A DNA stretch of 64,000 nt from Rhodanobacter sp. 7MK24. Lineage in GTDB: Bacteria > Pseudomonadota > Gammaproteobacteria > Xanthomonadales > Rhodanobacteraceae. The first letter of the stretch is position 1, and each line of letters opens with the position of its first letter. The position numbers and the translations under genes were made by a program. The stretch spans positions 248,001 through 312,000 of the forward strand of contig NZ_JACYXL010000003.1 in NCBI RefSeq assembly GCF_014842995.1, written 5' to 3'. The notes under the pieces are model-generated. The model was given only the letters and a program-made list of their open reading frames with translations. It had not been told where the DNA came from and searched no databases. Below are positions 1 to 8,800 of this stretch, piece by piece.

Positions 1-2
1 AT

Positions 3-611
3 GGCGGCGCGCTGCCGGTAGTGCCGGTCAGCAGCGACATCCCGCTCAACATCAAGGAAACCCGCCACCACGCGCAGAAGCTGCGCATCGGCCAGGCGGC
101 GGCGGCGATGATCCGCGACGGCGAGACCATCATCCTCGACTCCGGCTCCACCACGGTGGAGATCGCGCGGCAGATCCGCCAGCGCCGCTTCGAATCGCTC
201 ACCGTCATCACCAATGCGCTGAACATCGCGCTGGAGCTGTCTGGCCAGCCGTCGATACGCGTGATGATGCTGGGCGGCCTGCTGCGCCAGACCTCCTATT
301 CGCTGGTCGGCCCCGACGCGGAGCATGCACTGGCCAAGCTTTCCGCCGACCGCCTGTTCCTCGGCGTGGACGGCCTCGATCCCGAGGTGGGCGTGACCAC
401 GCCCGATCCGCTGGAATCCGCGCTCAACGCCTTGATGATACGCGTGGCGCGGCAGACCGTGGCCGTGTGCGACTCCAGCAAACTGGGCCAGCGCAGCCTG
501 TCGGTGATCGCGCCGGTGCGCCTCGTGCACAAGGTGCTCAGTGACGCCGGTGCGCCGGCGGAAGTCGTCGAAGCGCTGCGCAACGCCGGGGTGCAGGTCG
601 AACTGGTCTGA
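3..611 (+). CDS. DeoR-family transcriptional regulator, C-terminal part (5' end outside window)
   Basis: Reading is open from the window edge and ends at 611, so the N-terminal helix-turn-helix is missing and only the sugar-phosphate-sensing DeoR C-terminal domain is seen. The segment carries the family motif LDSGSTTVEIA (nt ~138-170), then the T-N-A-L-N-I stretch and an FLGVDGLD motif, as in the ISOCOT-fold effector domain that binds phosphorylated sugars. Such proteins usually repress a neighbouring sugar-uptake or catabolic operon. The target here lies upstream of the window and cannot be named. A GTG at 21 is in frame but is inside the domain and is not the true start. Confidence 0.85.
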   Translation, partial: GGALPVVPVSSDIPLNIKETRHHAQKLRIGQAAAAMIRDGETIILDSGSTTVEIARQIRQRRFESLTVITNALNIALELSGQPSIRVMMLGGLLRQTSYSLVGPDAEHALAKLSADRLFLGVDGLDPEVGVTTPDPLESALNALMIRVARQTVAVCDSSKLGQRSLSVIAPVRLVHKVLSDAGAPAEVVEALRNAGVQVELV

Positions 612-749
612 GCCTCGTCGGAAGGTCCTGGGCGAAAGTCCCGCCATCCATCGCGGCACCTGCTTCCGTACTGCGGTCTATTGTCTGGAAGAACCAGCCT
701 GATTAGGCTCGACGCCTTGTGCTCGCGCAGCTTCGCAAGAGGATGGGTG

Positions 750-1619
750 ATGGACGCAACATCCGGTGTGGGTAGCGGGCGCACGGCGGCGCCCGCATGG
801 CTGGCGGCATGCCTGGCCGCAGGTGCCGGCAACCAGATCGCGCGCGGCATGGGCCCCGGCCGCGTATTGCTGGCGCTGGTGATGATTGCGCTGGGCTTGC
901 GCGGATTGCTGTTCGGCGACTTCGCCGGCATCTGGCAACGCATCCCGATCGCGCATCTTCCGGCACACGATTTCTTCGTCTACCTCGCGGCGCTGGTCGA
1001 GCTCGCGACAGGTGCCGGCATGCTGGTTCCGCGCGTTGCGAAGGCGGCGGCCGGCCTGTTGTCGGTGTTCGCGCTGCTGTGGATGGTGCTGCTGAAATTC
1101 CCTGCTGTCATCTATGCGCCTGCGATGGAGGCGACCTGGCTGGGTGCGGGCGAGATCGCGGCGATCCTTGCCGGCGCGTGGATCGTCTTCGCCTCGCTGG
1201 CGAAGCCCGACGGGCACTTCTTCGCGGGCCGCCGCGGCATCCGCAACGCGCGGCTGCTCTTCGTACTGGCCCTGCCGACCATCGGCCTCTCGCACTACTT
1301 CTACGCCGACATCACTGCGGGCTTCGTTCCCGCGTGGCTGCCGTGGAGGCATGGCTGGGCCTACCTGACCGGCGCAGGCAGCCTGGCCACGGCACTGGCC
1401 ATCCTGTTCGCGGCATGGCCGCGCCTGGCGGCCGTGCTGGAAGCGGCCATGCTGGGCGTCATCACCTTGCTGGTCTGGCTGCCACCGTTGCTCGCACATG
1501 CACACGACACGGATGCGTGGTCGGCCTTCCTGATGTCCGGCGCCATCGCCGCAGGCGCGGCGGCCGTCGCGGATTCCTATCGCGGCATCGGCTGGACGGC
1601 ACGGGGCCCGCACCACTGA
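750..1619 (+). CDS. DoxX-like integral membrane protein
   Basis: 289-residue hydrophobic protein with about eight predicted membrane segments. The first half resembles DoxX-type proteins: a GPGRVLLALVMIALGLRG helix, then YLAALVELATGAGMLV and LLSVFALLWMVLLKFPAVI. Start chosen at ATG 750 because an AGAGG Shine-Dalgarno lies at 737-742; an in-frame start at 681 would add an unsupported polar extension. DoxX relatives are respiratory-chain-associated or of unknown function. No catalytic motif is visible. It sits alone between the DeoR-type regulator and a sulfotransferase, both on the same strand. Function uncertain. Confidence 0.7.
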   Translation: MDATSGVGSGRTAAPAWLAACLAAGAGNQIARGMGPGRVLLALVMIALGLRGLLFGDFAGIWQRIPIAHLPAHDFFVYLAALVELATGAGMLVPRVAKAAAGLLSVFALLWMVLLKFPAVIYAPAMEATWLGAGEIAAILAGAWIVFASLAKPDGHFFAGRRGIRNARLLFVLALPTIGLSHYFYADITAGFVPAWLPWRHGWAYLTGAGSLATALAILFAAWPRLAAVLEAAMLGVITLLVWLPPLLAHAHDTDAWSAFLMSGAIAAGAAAVADSYRGIGWTARGPHH

Positions 1620-1825
1620 ATCGCGCGCCCCAGGCGCAGGCCCGGGCCACGCAAACCGGCCCGTCATTCCGCTCCGAGTCGGCATGATGGGCAAAAGCCG
1701 GGAGCGTGCTTGGTGCCATTCCTCTGTTTTGGGGATATCCGGACTCGCCGATACCGGCTAACGTGGCGCCGGACACTTTCGTCGCGGCCCATAGGCGGTC
1801 GCTTCGCCCAACGGCAAGAGGCTCC

Positions 1826-2638
1826 ATGTTCCAGCGCATCCATTTCATCTCGGGCCTGCCACGATCGGGTTCCACCCTGTTGTCCGCCCTGCTGTGCCAG
1901 AACCCGCGCTTCCAGGCCGGCATGAGCGGCCCGCTGGCCGGCCTGTTCGGCGCCCTGCTCGGCGAAATGAGCGCCCGCAACGAGTTCTCCGTTTTCATCG
2001 ACGATGCCCAGCGCAAGCGCGTGCTGCGCGGCGTGTTCGAGCAGTTCTACGCCGACACGCCGGCCGAGGTGGTGTTCGACACCAATCGCGGCTGGTGCAC
2101 CCGCCTGCCCGCGCTGTCGCACCTGTTTCCCCAGGCCAGGGTGATCGCCTGCGTGCGCGACGTGCCGTGGATCGTGGACAGCATCGAACGGCTGATCCGC
2201 AGCAACGCCTTCCAGCCGTCCTCCATCTTCAACTACGCCCCCGGCGGCACCGTGTTCACCCGCGCCAACGGCATCGCCGGAGGCGAGGGCATGCTGGGCT
2301 ACGCCTACGACGCGCTGAAAGAGGCCTACTTCGGCGAGCACGCCGACCGCCTTCTGCTGGTGCAATACGAAACCCTCACCAGCGATCCGGCCAAGGCGCT
2401 CAGGGCCGTCTACGACTTCATCGGCGAGCCGGCCTTCCAGCACGACGTCGAGCACATCGAATACGACGCCAGCGCCTTCGACGCCAAGGCCGGCACGCCG
2501 GGCCTGCACACGGTGCGCCCGCGCGTGCAGGTCAACGAGCGCGCCACCATCCTGCCGCCCGACCTGTTCGCGCGCTTCGCCAACGACGCGTTCTGGCGCG
2601 AGCCCAAGCTCAACCTGCGCGGCGTGCGCATCGTCTGA
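1826..2638 (+). CDS. sulfotransferase family protein
   Basis: 270 residues. It begins with the 5'-PAPS-binding P-loop-like motif FISGLPRSGSTLLSALL (residues ~7-23) and carries the second PAPS contact region ARVIACVRDVPWIVDSIERL (~105-125). These proteins transfer sulfuryl groups from PAPS to a hydroxyl or amine acceptor. The acceptor cannot be inferred here. ATG 1826 is chosen because AAGAGG lies just upstream and the P-loop needs only a short N-terminus; an upstream in-frame start at 1706 adds non-conserved residues. No partner genes are adjacent: the DoxX-like gene lies 200 nt upstream and a convergent sensor kinase lies downstream. Confidence 0.85.
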   Translation: MFQRIHFISGLPRSGSTLLSALLCQNPRFQAGMSGPLAGLFGALLGEMSARNEFSVFIDDAQRKRVLRGVFEQFYADTPAEVVFDTNRGWCTRLPALSHLFPQARVIACVRDVPWIVDSIERLIRSNAFQPSSIFNYAPGGTVFTRANGIAGGEGMLGYAYDALKEAYFGEHADRLLLVQYETLTSDPAKALRAVYDFIGEPAFQHDVEHIEYDASAFDAKAGTPGLHTVRPRVQVNERATILPPDLFARFANDAFWREPKLNLRGVRIV

Positions 2639-2653
2639 CGAAACCCTGCTTGC

Positions 2654-2767
2654 CCCTCTCCTGCGGGAGAGGGCCTAGGTAAGGGTCCGGCCTGCGCACA
2701 ATACCGCGCTACGCCCGAACCCCCACCCGTCCTGCAGGCACCTTTTCCCGGAGAGAGAAGGGAAAAG
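2654..2767. terminator. two hairpins between convergent genes
   Basis: CCCTCTCC/GGAGAGGG (2654-2661 with 2666-2673) and CTTTTCCC/GGGAAAAG (2742-2749 with 2760-2767) form stem-loops between the sulfotransferase and the convergent sensor kinase. The first belongs to the common CCTCTCCC...GGGAGAGG intergenic hairpins (a copy also lies at 34625-34645). Neither has a long T-tract, so termination is plausible but not certain. Confidence 0.4.
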
Positions 2768-2803
2768 CTCAACGCCCCGTTTCACTCCCGAAGGGAGAGG
2801 GAT

Positions 2804-4663
2804 TCACTGCCCGGCCAACGGGTACGTGATGCTCGACTCCACCACCGTGCCGCCCGCCCCGGAATCCACGTCGAAGCTGGCACCCAAGCGCTCGGCACGC
2901 GCGGCCATGCTGCGCATGCCCACCGAGATGCCCGCGCTGCGCACGGCCTCCACGTCGAAGCCGCGGCCATCGTCCGCGACGCGCACGGTGAGCCTGCCCG
3001 GTCGAGTCTCCACGTCCACCCGCACGCGGCGCGCCCGGCTGTGCTTGATGACGTTGGCAAGCGCCTCCTGCACCAGGCGCGTCAGGCCGATGCATTGCAG
3101 CGCGCTGGGCTGGCCCTGCCAAAGCGGAGAGACCTGCCAGACGGAATCCACCTCCATCTCGTCGAAGATGTGCGTAAAGCGGTGGCGCAGCGGCGCGGCC
3201 CACTGCACCGGCGTGTCGGGCACGCTGGCACCCGCGCTGGAACCGTGGTCGATCACTTCGCGCAGGTCGTCGTGCAGCACCTTGAGCATCGACAGCACGC
3301 GCTCATTGGGCAGCGGTGCCGACTGTTCCAGCAGCGCCATGCTGCGCATCAGGCTGCCGCCCAGGCCGTCGTGCAGGTCGTGGGCGATCTCCATGCGTTC
3401 CTGCAATTTGGCGTGGTCGAGCGCATGCGCATGCTCGCGCGCCAGCACCTGGGCGAGTTCGGCGCGCGCCTGCTCGACATGCGCCACCAGCTCGGCATTG
3501 AAGCCCTCGATGCGCCGCATGCCGGTGGCCAACCGGCCGCCCAGCAGCAGGGCCATGCACACCGTGGTCACGGGGGCCGCGACGGCCGCCCAGCTTTCGT
3601 CCGCGGGATGTCCGCCGAACACCATCAGCAGATCGTGTACACCCACCACCACGAACACCAGCCAGCACAACGCCAGCAGCACATGCTGCGGCTCGCGCGT
3701 GCGCCAGGCGTGCCACTGGAACTGCAGGCAGGTGGCGAAAAACACCAGGGCGAAGCTCAGCCACACCACGGGAAAGACCACCGGCACCATGGCGACCGGC
3801 GCCAGCAGCGCCGCCGCCGCGCCGGCGACGGTCAGGCCCCATAGCGTGCGCTCCACGCGCGGTATCGCCTGCCCGCCAAAGCGCCAGGTGAAGAGGCAGA
3901 AGCACAGCACGTAGAACGCGAAGACGGCGACGTTCACGCGCGACATGCCCAGCGCATTCGCGAACGGCCACGAGCTGGTGGCCAATATCGTGTAGAGGTA
4001 AGCCATCCAGGCCAGCGACATCAACGCGTACCAGCCGAAGGCGCGTTCCTTGCGGCGCAGACACCACACCACGCCGAACAGGCATCCCACCGACATCGAC
4101 AACCCGGCCGAGAGATCGAACACCCTGCGCTGCCGCCACTGGTGATGCACCTGCACGGCCTCTACCTCCGCCGCCGGCCCGATGCGCAGCCCCCACAACC
4201 CGGGGGACAGCGCCGAAACGCCCACCAGGCGCACCCACACCGTATTCATCCCGGCATGCAGGCTGGATGCGGGCAGCGGCCACCAGCGCGGGATGTTCCA
4301 GCTGCGCGACAGCGGCTCCACCAGCGAGGCATCGCGCCATAGCAGGTCGTCGTTGATGAAGACCTCGCCTGCCATGTTCATGCCGTCGATGCCTAGCCCC
4401 ATCGGCTGCGCGGCATCGGCACCCGACGCGCAATCACGCATCCAGTCGATGCGGTACCACGCCGAACCGTCGTAGCCCGGCCAGCGGCTGTCCCAGCCGT
4501 CAGGCAGCTTGACGCTCTCCCAGCCTTGCGCGGGGCGCGCCCCGTCGGGTGCGCGCGCCACCCGCACCGCCACGATATGCGCCATGCACCCCTGTTCGGC
4601 CAAAGCCCGGCAAGGCAGCAAGCCCGCCGCCAGCAGCAGGCCCCACACCACCAGCCAGCGCAT
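2804..4663 (-). CDS. membrane-bound sensor histidine kinase (NarX/DesK-like HisKA_3 class)
   Basis: 619 residues. An N-terminal signal/anchor (VVWGLLLAAGLLPCRALA) precedes a periplasmic region of ~170 residues with a beta-sandwich look (WYRIDW, GMNMAGEVFINDDLLW), followed by about seven membrane helices as in 7TMR-DISM receptors. The cytoplasmic part has a coiled segment, an H-box AHDLHDGLGGSLMR (phosphoacceptor His ~428) and a HATPase domain with VQEALANVIKHS and VADDGRGFD. The ATG overlaps the TGA of the upstream response regulator gene (TGATG at 4661-4665), so the pair is translationally coupled. The ligand is unknown. The divergent neighbour is the giant autotransporter, a possible target. 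Confidence 0.88.
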   Translation of the reverse strand: MRWLVVWGLLLAAGLLPCRALAEQGCMAHIVAVRVARAPDGARPAQGWESVKLPDGWDSRWPGYDGSAWYRIDWMRDCASGADAAQPMGLGIDGMNMAGEVFINDDLLWRDASLVEPLSRSWNIPRWWPLPASSLHAGMNTVWVRLVGVSALSPGLWGLRIGPAAEVEAVQVHHQWRQRRVFDLSAGLSMSVGCLFGVVWCLRRKERAFGWYALMSLAWMAYLYTILATSSWPFANALGMSRVNVAVFAFYVLCFCLFTWRFGGQAIPRVERTLWGLTVAGAAAALLAPVAMVPVVFPVVWLSFALVFFATCLQFQWHAWRTREPQHVLLALCWLVFVVVGVHDLLMVFGGHPADESWAAVAAPVTTVCMALLLGGRLATGMRRIEGFNAELVAHVEQARAELAQVLAREHAHALDHAKLQERMEIAHDLHDGLGGSLMRSMALLEQSAPLPNERVLSMLKVLHDDLREVIDHGSSAGASVPDTPVQWAAPLRHRFTHIFDEMEVDSVWQVSPLWQGQPSALQCIGLTRLVQEALANVIKHSRARRVRVDVETRPGRLTVRVADDGRGFDVEAVRSAGISVGMRSMAARAERLGASFDVDSGAGGTVVESSITYPLAGQ

Positions 4664-5367
4664 CACGCCAGGAAACCCCGGGAGCGGGCCGCGCCCACGG
4701 CACCCATACGTGTGGAAACCATGAGCTTGCGGTAGATGCCTTTGACGTGGTCGTTCACGGTGTGGCGGGAAATGGCGAGCTGCTCGGCGATCTCGCGGTT
4801 GGTGAGGCCTCCGGCCACCCGTCGCAGGATCTCCGCTTCGCGCTTGGTCAGCGTTTCTTCCAGCAGGGCATCCGCCGCGGGTGCGGGCGCAGCCACGGGT
4901 TTGGGGGGCGGCAGCAGATCCAGGATGCGGCGTGCGATGAACGGATCGATGGACACGCCGCCGCGCAACACGTTGCGGATGGAGAACGAAACCTCCGCGT
5001 CGTCGCGGCCCTTGAGCACGTAGCCCGTAGCCCCGGCGCGGAAGGCGTCGAGGATGGCGTCCTCCGCGCTCCACCCCGAGACCACCAGGACGGCCGGTTG
5101 CGGGTCCTGCGCGCGCAACTCGGGCATCAGCGCCAGCCCGTTGCCATCCGGCAGCTTCAAATCCAGCAGCACCAGCGCCGCCGGCCGCACGGCCAAGCAG
5201 GCGCGCGCCTGCGCCAGCGACGCGGCGGACATCACCGCATCCGCCGCATACCCCAACCCCACCAGCACGCGGTGCAACCGCTGCTGCAGCAGGGGTTCGT
5301 CTTCCACGATCAGGACGGGGGCGGGCAAGGGATCGGCTGCAGGGGGATTGGTGTCAGTCATCAGCAC
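4663..5367 (-). CDS. two-component response regulator, NarL/FixJ (LuxR HTH) family
   Basis: 234 residues: receiver domain (acidic pocket VEDE at ~21-24, phosphoacceptor Asp ~69 in LVLLDLKLPDG, conserved S/T in VVSGWS, Lys in GYVLKGRD). A proline/alanine linker follows, then a C-terminal LuxR-type helix-turn-helix (LTKREAEILRRVAGGLTNREIAEQLAI, ~171-198). It forms a cognate pair with the downstream sensor kinase, whose start overlaps this stop. The start could be ATG 5367 or the internal ATG 5361; both leave the receiver intact. A DNA-binding regulator of this class next to a large surface protein suggests control of adhesion, but no binding site can be deduced. Confidence 0.9.
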   Translation of the reverse strand: MLMTDTNPPAADPLPAPVLIVEDEPLLQQRLHRVLVGLGYAADAVMSAASLAQARACLAVRPAALVLLDLKLPDGNGLALMPELRAQDPQPAVLVVSGWSAEDAILDAFRAGATGYVLKGRDDAEVSFSIRNVLRGGVSIDPFIARRILDLLPPPKPVAAPAPAADALLEETLTKREAEILRRVAGGLTNREIAEQLAISRHTVNDHVKGIYRKLMVSTRMGAVGAARSRGFLA

Positions 5368-5532
5368 ACAAGTCTAGCGGTTTTGCCCCTTCCCCCAACC
5401 ACACCCGACGAGCCTGGGTTGGCTCGCTGTCCGGGTGAAAGCCAGAGAGGCGCGAAGTGCACGGACAAGGACGACTCCGTCGACACATGCCCCCCCATTT
5501 GGGGGATGGGCGCAAGCCGCGCGCAACGTTAA

Positions 5533-5548
5533 TGTGAACACCATCACA
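5533..5548. promoter_or_regulatory. perfect CRP/Clp-type dyad upstream of autotransporter
   Basis: TGTGAACACCATCACA matches the CRP consensus TGTGA-N6-TCACA at all ten defined positions. In Xanthomonadales the CRP homologue Clp uses this same consensus. The site lies 308 nt upstream of the autotransporter start and 166 nt upstream of the divergent response-regulator gene, so it could serve either. A G/C-run hairpin, CCCCC-ATTT-GGGGG, lies at 5492-5505. Otherwise the 488-nt intergenic stretch 5368-5855 shows no gene I can support. Confidence 0.6.
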
Positions 5549-5855
5549 CAATCGACGGCTACCCAGCCGCCCCATGGGAAGGGGGCTCCCCATGCACCAG
5601 CGTATCCACCCGCTTCATCCACGGCTTGCCACGCGCAACCGACTCGCGTTGCAACGCCGGCATGGGCCACCCGCCTAGGCCATCGCGCCCACTTGCACCC
5701 CTGAGGCATGCACGTCACCTGAGCCACCCCACCGGGTGGTCGTGTCGTGCTCCGTCTCCCCTCGCCTCCACCCATTCCCAACCTCGCCCTGCGCTGTGCA
5801 GTGACGAGGGGCTGCACCCACCACATCGACAACGCAACATCACAGGGGCTACACC

Positions 5856-8800
5856 ATGAACCGCATCTACCGTCTCGTCTGGAACCGCGCGCTGCGCGTG
5901 CTGCAGGTCGCCTCCGAATTCGCGCACTCGCAAGGCGGCGCGGCCACCGGTGAAGGCACGTCGCCGATGCGCAGGCATCCGCTGGCGCTGGCCTTGAGCA
6001 TGGTGTTGGGCGTGGCGTTGGGGGTCGTTGCGCCGCAGGCGGCCGCGCAAACCGTGGGTGGGCGAGGCGGCACGAGCGGTGCCAGTGCCGGCGCGGGCGG
6101 CAGCAGTGGTGCGGGCGGCGCGGGTGGCAGCGGTGCCAGGGCCGGATACAGCAGCAACAACTACGGCAGTGGTGGTCAGGGCAGCAATGGCTTCACCGGT
6201 GCGGGCGGCTCGGGCGGACTCTATGGCGCGCATGTGATTGGAGCCTCCTACACAACACTCGGCAGCATCACGGCCATTGGCGGCCAGTATGGTGGCAGCG
6301 ACTCCGCGTCAGGCCACAGCGGCGGCGGCGGCGGCGGCGGCGGCGTGGGTGTGTACATGAACGGCAGCGCCCCGGTTCTCCATGTCTCAAGCGGCATGGG
6401 TGTCACCGGCGGCTACGGCGGCGCAGGTGGCGCGGCCAGCAGCGGCTTCGGCGGCGGCGGCGGCGGCGGCGGCAATGGCGTACTCGCCACAAACGGAGCC
6501 ACGCTCTACAACTACGGCACCATCACCGGCGGCGCAGGTGGCGCAGGTGGCAACGGCGGCACCTCGGGCGGCGGCGGTGGCGGCGGCGGCAACGGCATTG
6601 CCGGCTACGGCGTCACCATCAACAACCGAGGCACCATTACCGGCGGTGCGGGCGGCGCAGGCGGGACCGGCAGTTCCGGCAACGCTGGCAACGCCGGCGG
6701 CAACGGTGACGCTGTGTTGTTCACCGGCGGCAGCAACCATCTGAATCTGTTCGATGGCTCCGTGTTGAATGGCGCGGTGGAAGTGACGAACGTTGCCAGC
6801 GCCACCATCACCAGCGACGCTGTCAGCGCTCCGAATCTTTCCGGCGGCACCATCAATGGCGTGGCCACCTCCACTGCGCTGATCGACAACGGCACCACCA
6901 CGATCAACGCCACCAGCAGTGCAATCACCATCTCCGGAGCCATCACAGGCAACGGCAGCCTGATCGCCAACTCCGGCACGCTCACGCTGACTGGTGTCAA
7001 CACTTTCTCCGGCTCCACCAGCACCAACAGTGGCGGTACGCTGAAACTGTCCGGCAACGGCAGCCTCTCTGACTCGAGCATCTACGACAACGGCACGTTC
7101 GACATCAGCGGCACCACCAACGGTGCGTCCATCCCCTCGCTCAGCGGCAACATCGGCACGGTGACCCTCGGCAGCAAGACGCTCGCGCTCACCAACGCCA
7201 GCGGCACCTTCAGCGGCGCGATCAACGGCAGCGGCGGCCTGGCATTGAGCGCCGGCACCGAAACCCTCGCCGGCAACAACGGCTTCACCGGTGCCACCAC
7301 CATCAACGGCGGCACGCTGGCGTTGAGCGGCAGCGGCAGCATCGCCCAGTCCTCCAACGTGGTCTTCAGCGGCGCGGCGGGGACGTTCAACATCAGCGGC
7401 ACCACCAGCGGCGCGACCATTGAGGCGCTCAACGGCGGCGGCACGGTGAACCTCGGCAGCAAGGCGCTCACGATCAGCGGCAACGGCGGCACCTTCGGCG
7501 GCGTGATCCAGGGCAGCGGCGGCAGCCTGACCATAGGCAGCGGCGCCTCGCTCACGCTCACCGGCAACAACACCTACACCGGCGGCACCACCATCAATGG
7601 CGGCATGCTAACGATCAGCAGCGATGGCAACCTCGGCGCGGCCACTGGCAGCCTCACGCTCTCCAATGCCGGAGAGCTGTACGACCAAAGCACATCCAGC
7701 GTCACCTCTACAAGAACCGTCAACCTGAGTGGTACCGGTGGCGAAATCTTCGATGTCGTTGGCGGCGGCAACCTCACTCTGGCAGGTCAGGTGACTGGCG
7801 CAGGTACGCTGGCCAAGAGCGACTACGGCACACTGGTACTGAGCAACACCAGCAACAACTACAGCGGCGGCACCACCATCAGCGGTGGCGGTACCGTGTC
7901 GGTGTCCAGCGACGCCGACCTCGGCGAGGCACCCGCCGGTGTCGGCGACACCACGGGCCACCTCAACTTTGGCGGCGGCTGGCTGCAAACCACGGGAAAC
8001 TTCACCTCGGCCCGCTCGATCAATGTGCTAAACGGCGGCAGTACCGAAGGCGCATGGATCAATGTTGGCGATGACACCAACGGCACCCCCACCACGCTGA
8101 CGCTCAGTGGCAACGTCAACGGCCTCGGTACCAACCCGACCCTGAACCTGTCAGGCGGCAGCGGCTCGGTCGTCTATACCGGCACCAGCAGCAACACGCA
8201 GTGGATGCTGCAAGGTGGCCAGCAGTTGACGCTGGGCGGCAGCATCACGCCCTACTCCGGCACCATCAATGCCGTGGTTCTCTCCGGCAGCAGCAACACG
8301 TTCACGCTGGAAAGCGGCTATCAGCTTGGCGGCAACGTGTTCAGCAACGGCGGTGGCGACACGCTGGCGCTGGGTGGCAGCGGCGCGGCCTCGTTCGACG
8401 TGTCGCAGATCACCACCAACTCGCCCTCGTCGTACACCGGCACGCCGCAATTCTTCAACTTCAACAACTACGCCAAGACCGGCACCAGCACGTGGACGCT
8501 CACCGGCAATGGCAGCCAGACGTGGACGGTGGCAGCTGGAACCTTGCAGGGCGACCCCAACTCGCTGGCCGGCAACGTCACGGCGGATTCCGGCGCCACG
8601 GTGGCATTCGACGTGGGCAGCGGCAACGCCAATACCGGCGGCGCCAGCACCGGCACTTACAGCGGAAACCTCAGCGGCGGCGGCACGCTCGTCAAGATCG
8701 ACGACGGCACGCTGACCCTCAACAACACAGGCGCCAGCTTCGGCGGCACCACAGACATCAAGGGCGGCGAACTGCTGGTGGGCAACAGCAGCGTGCTGCT

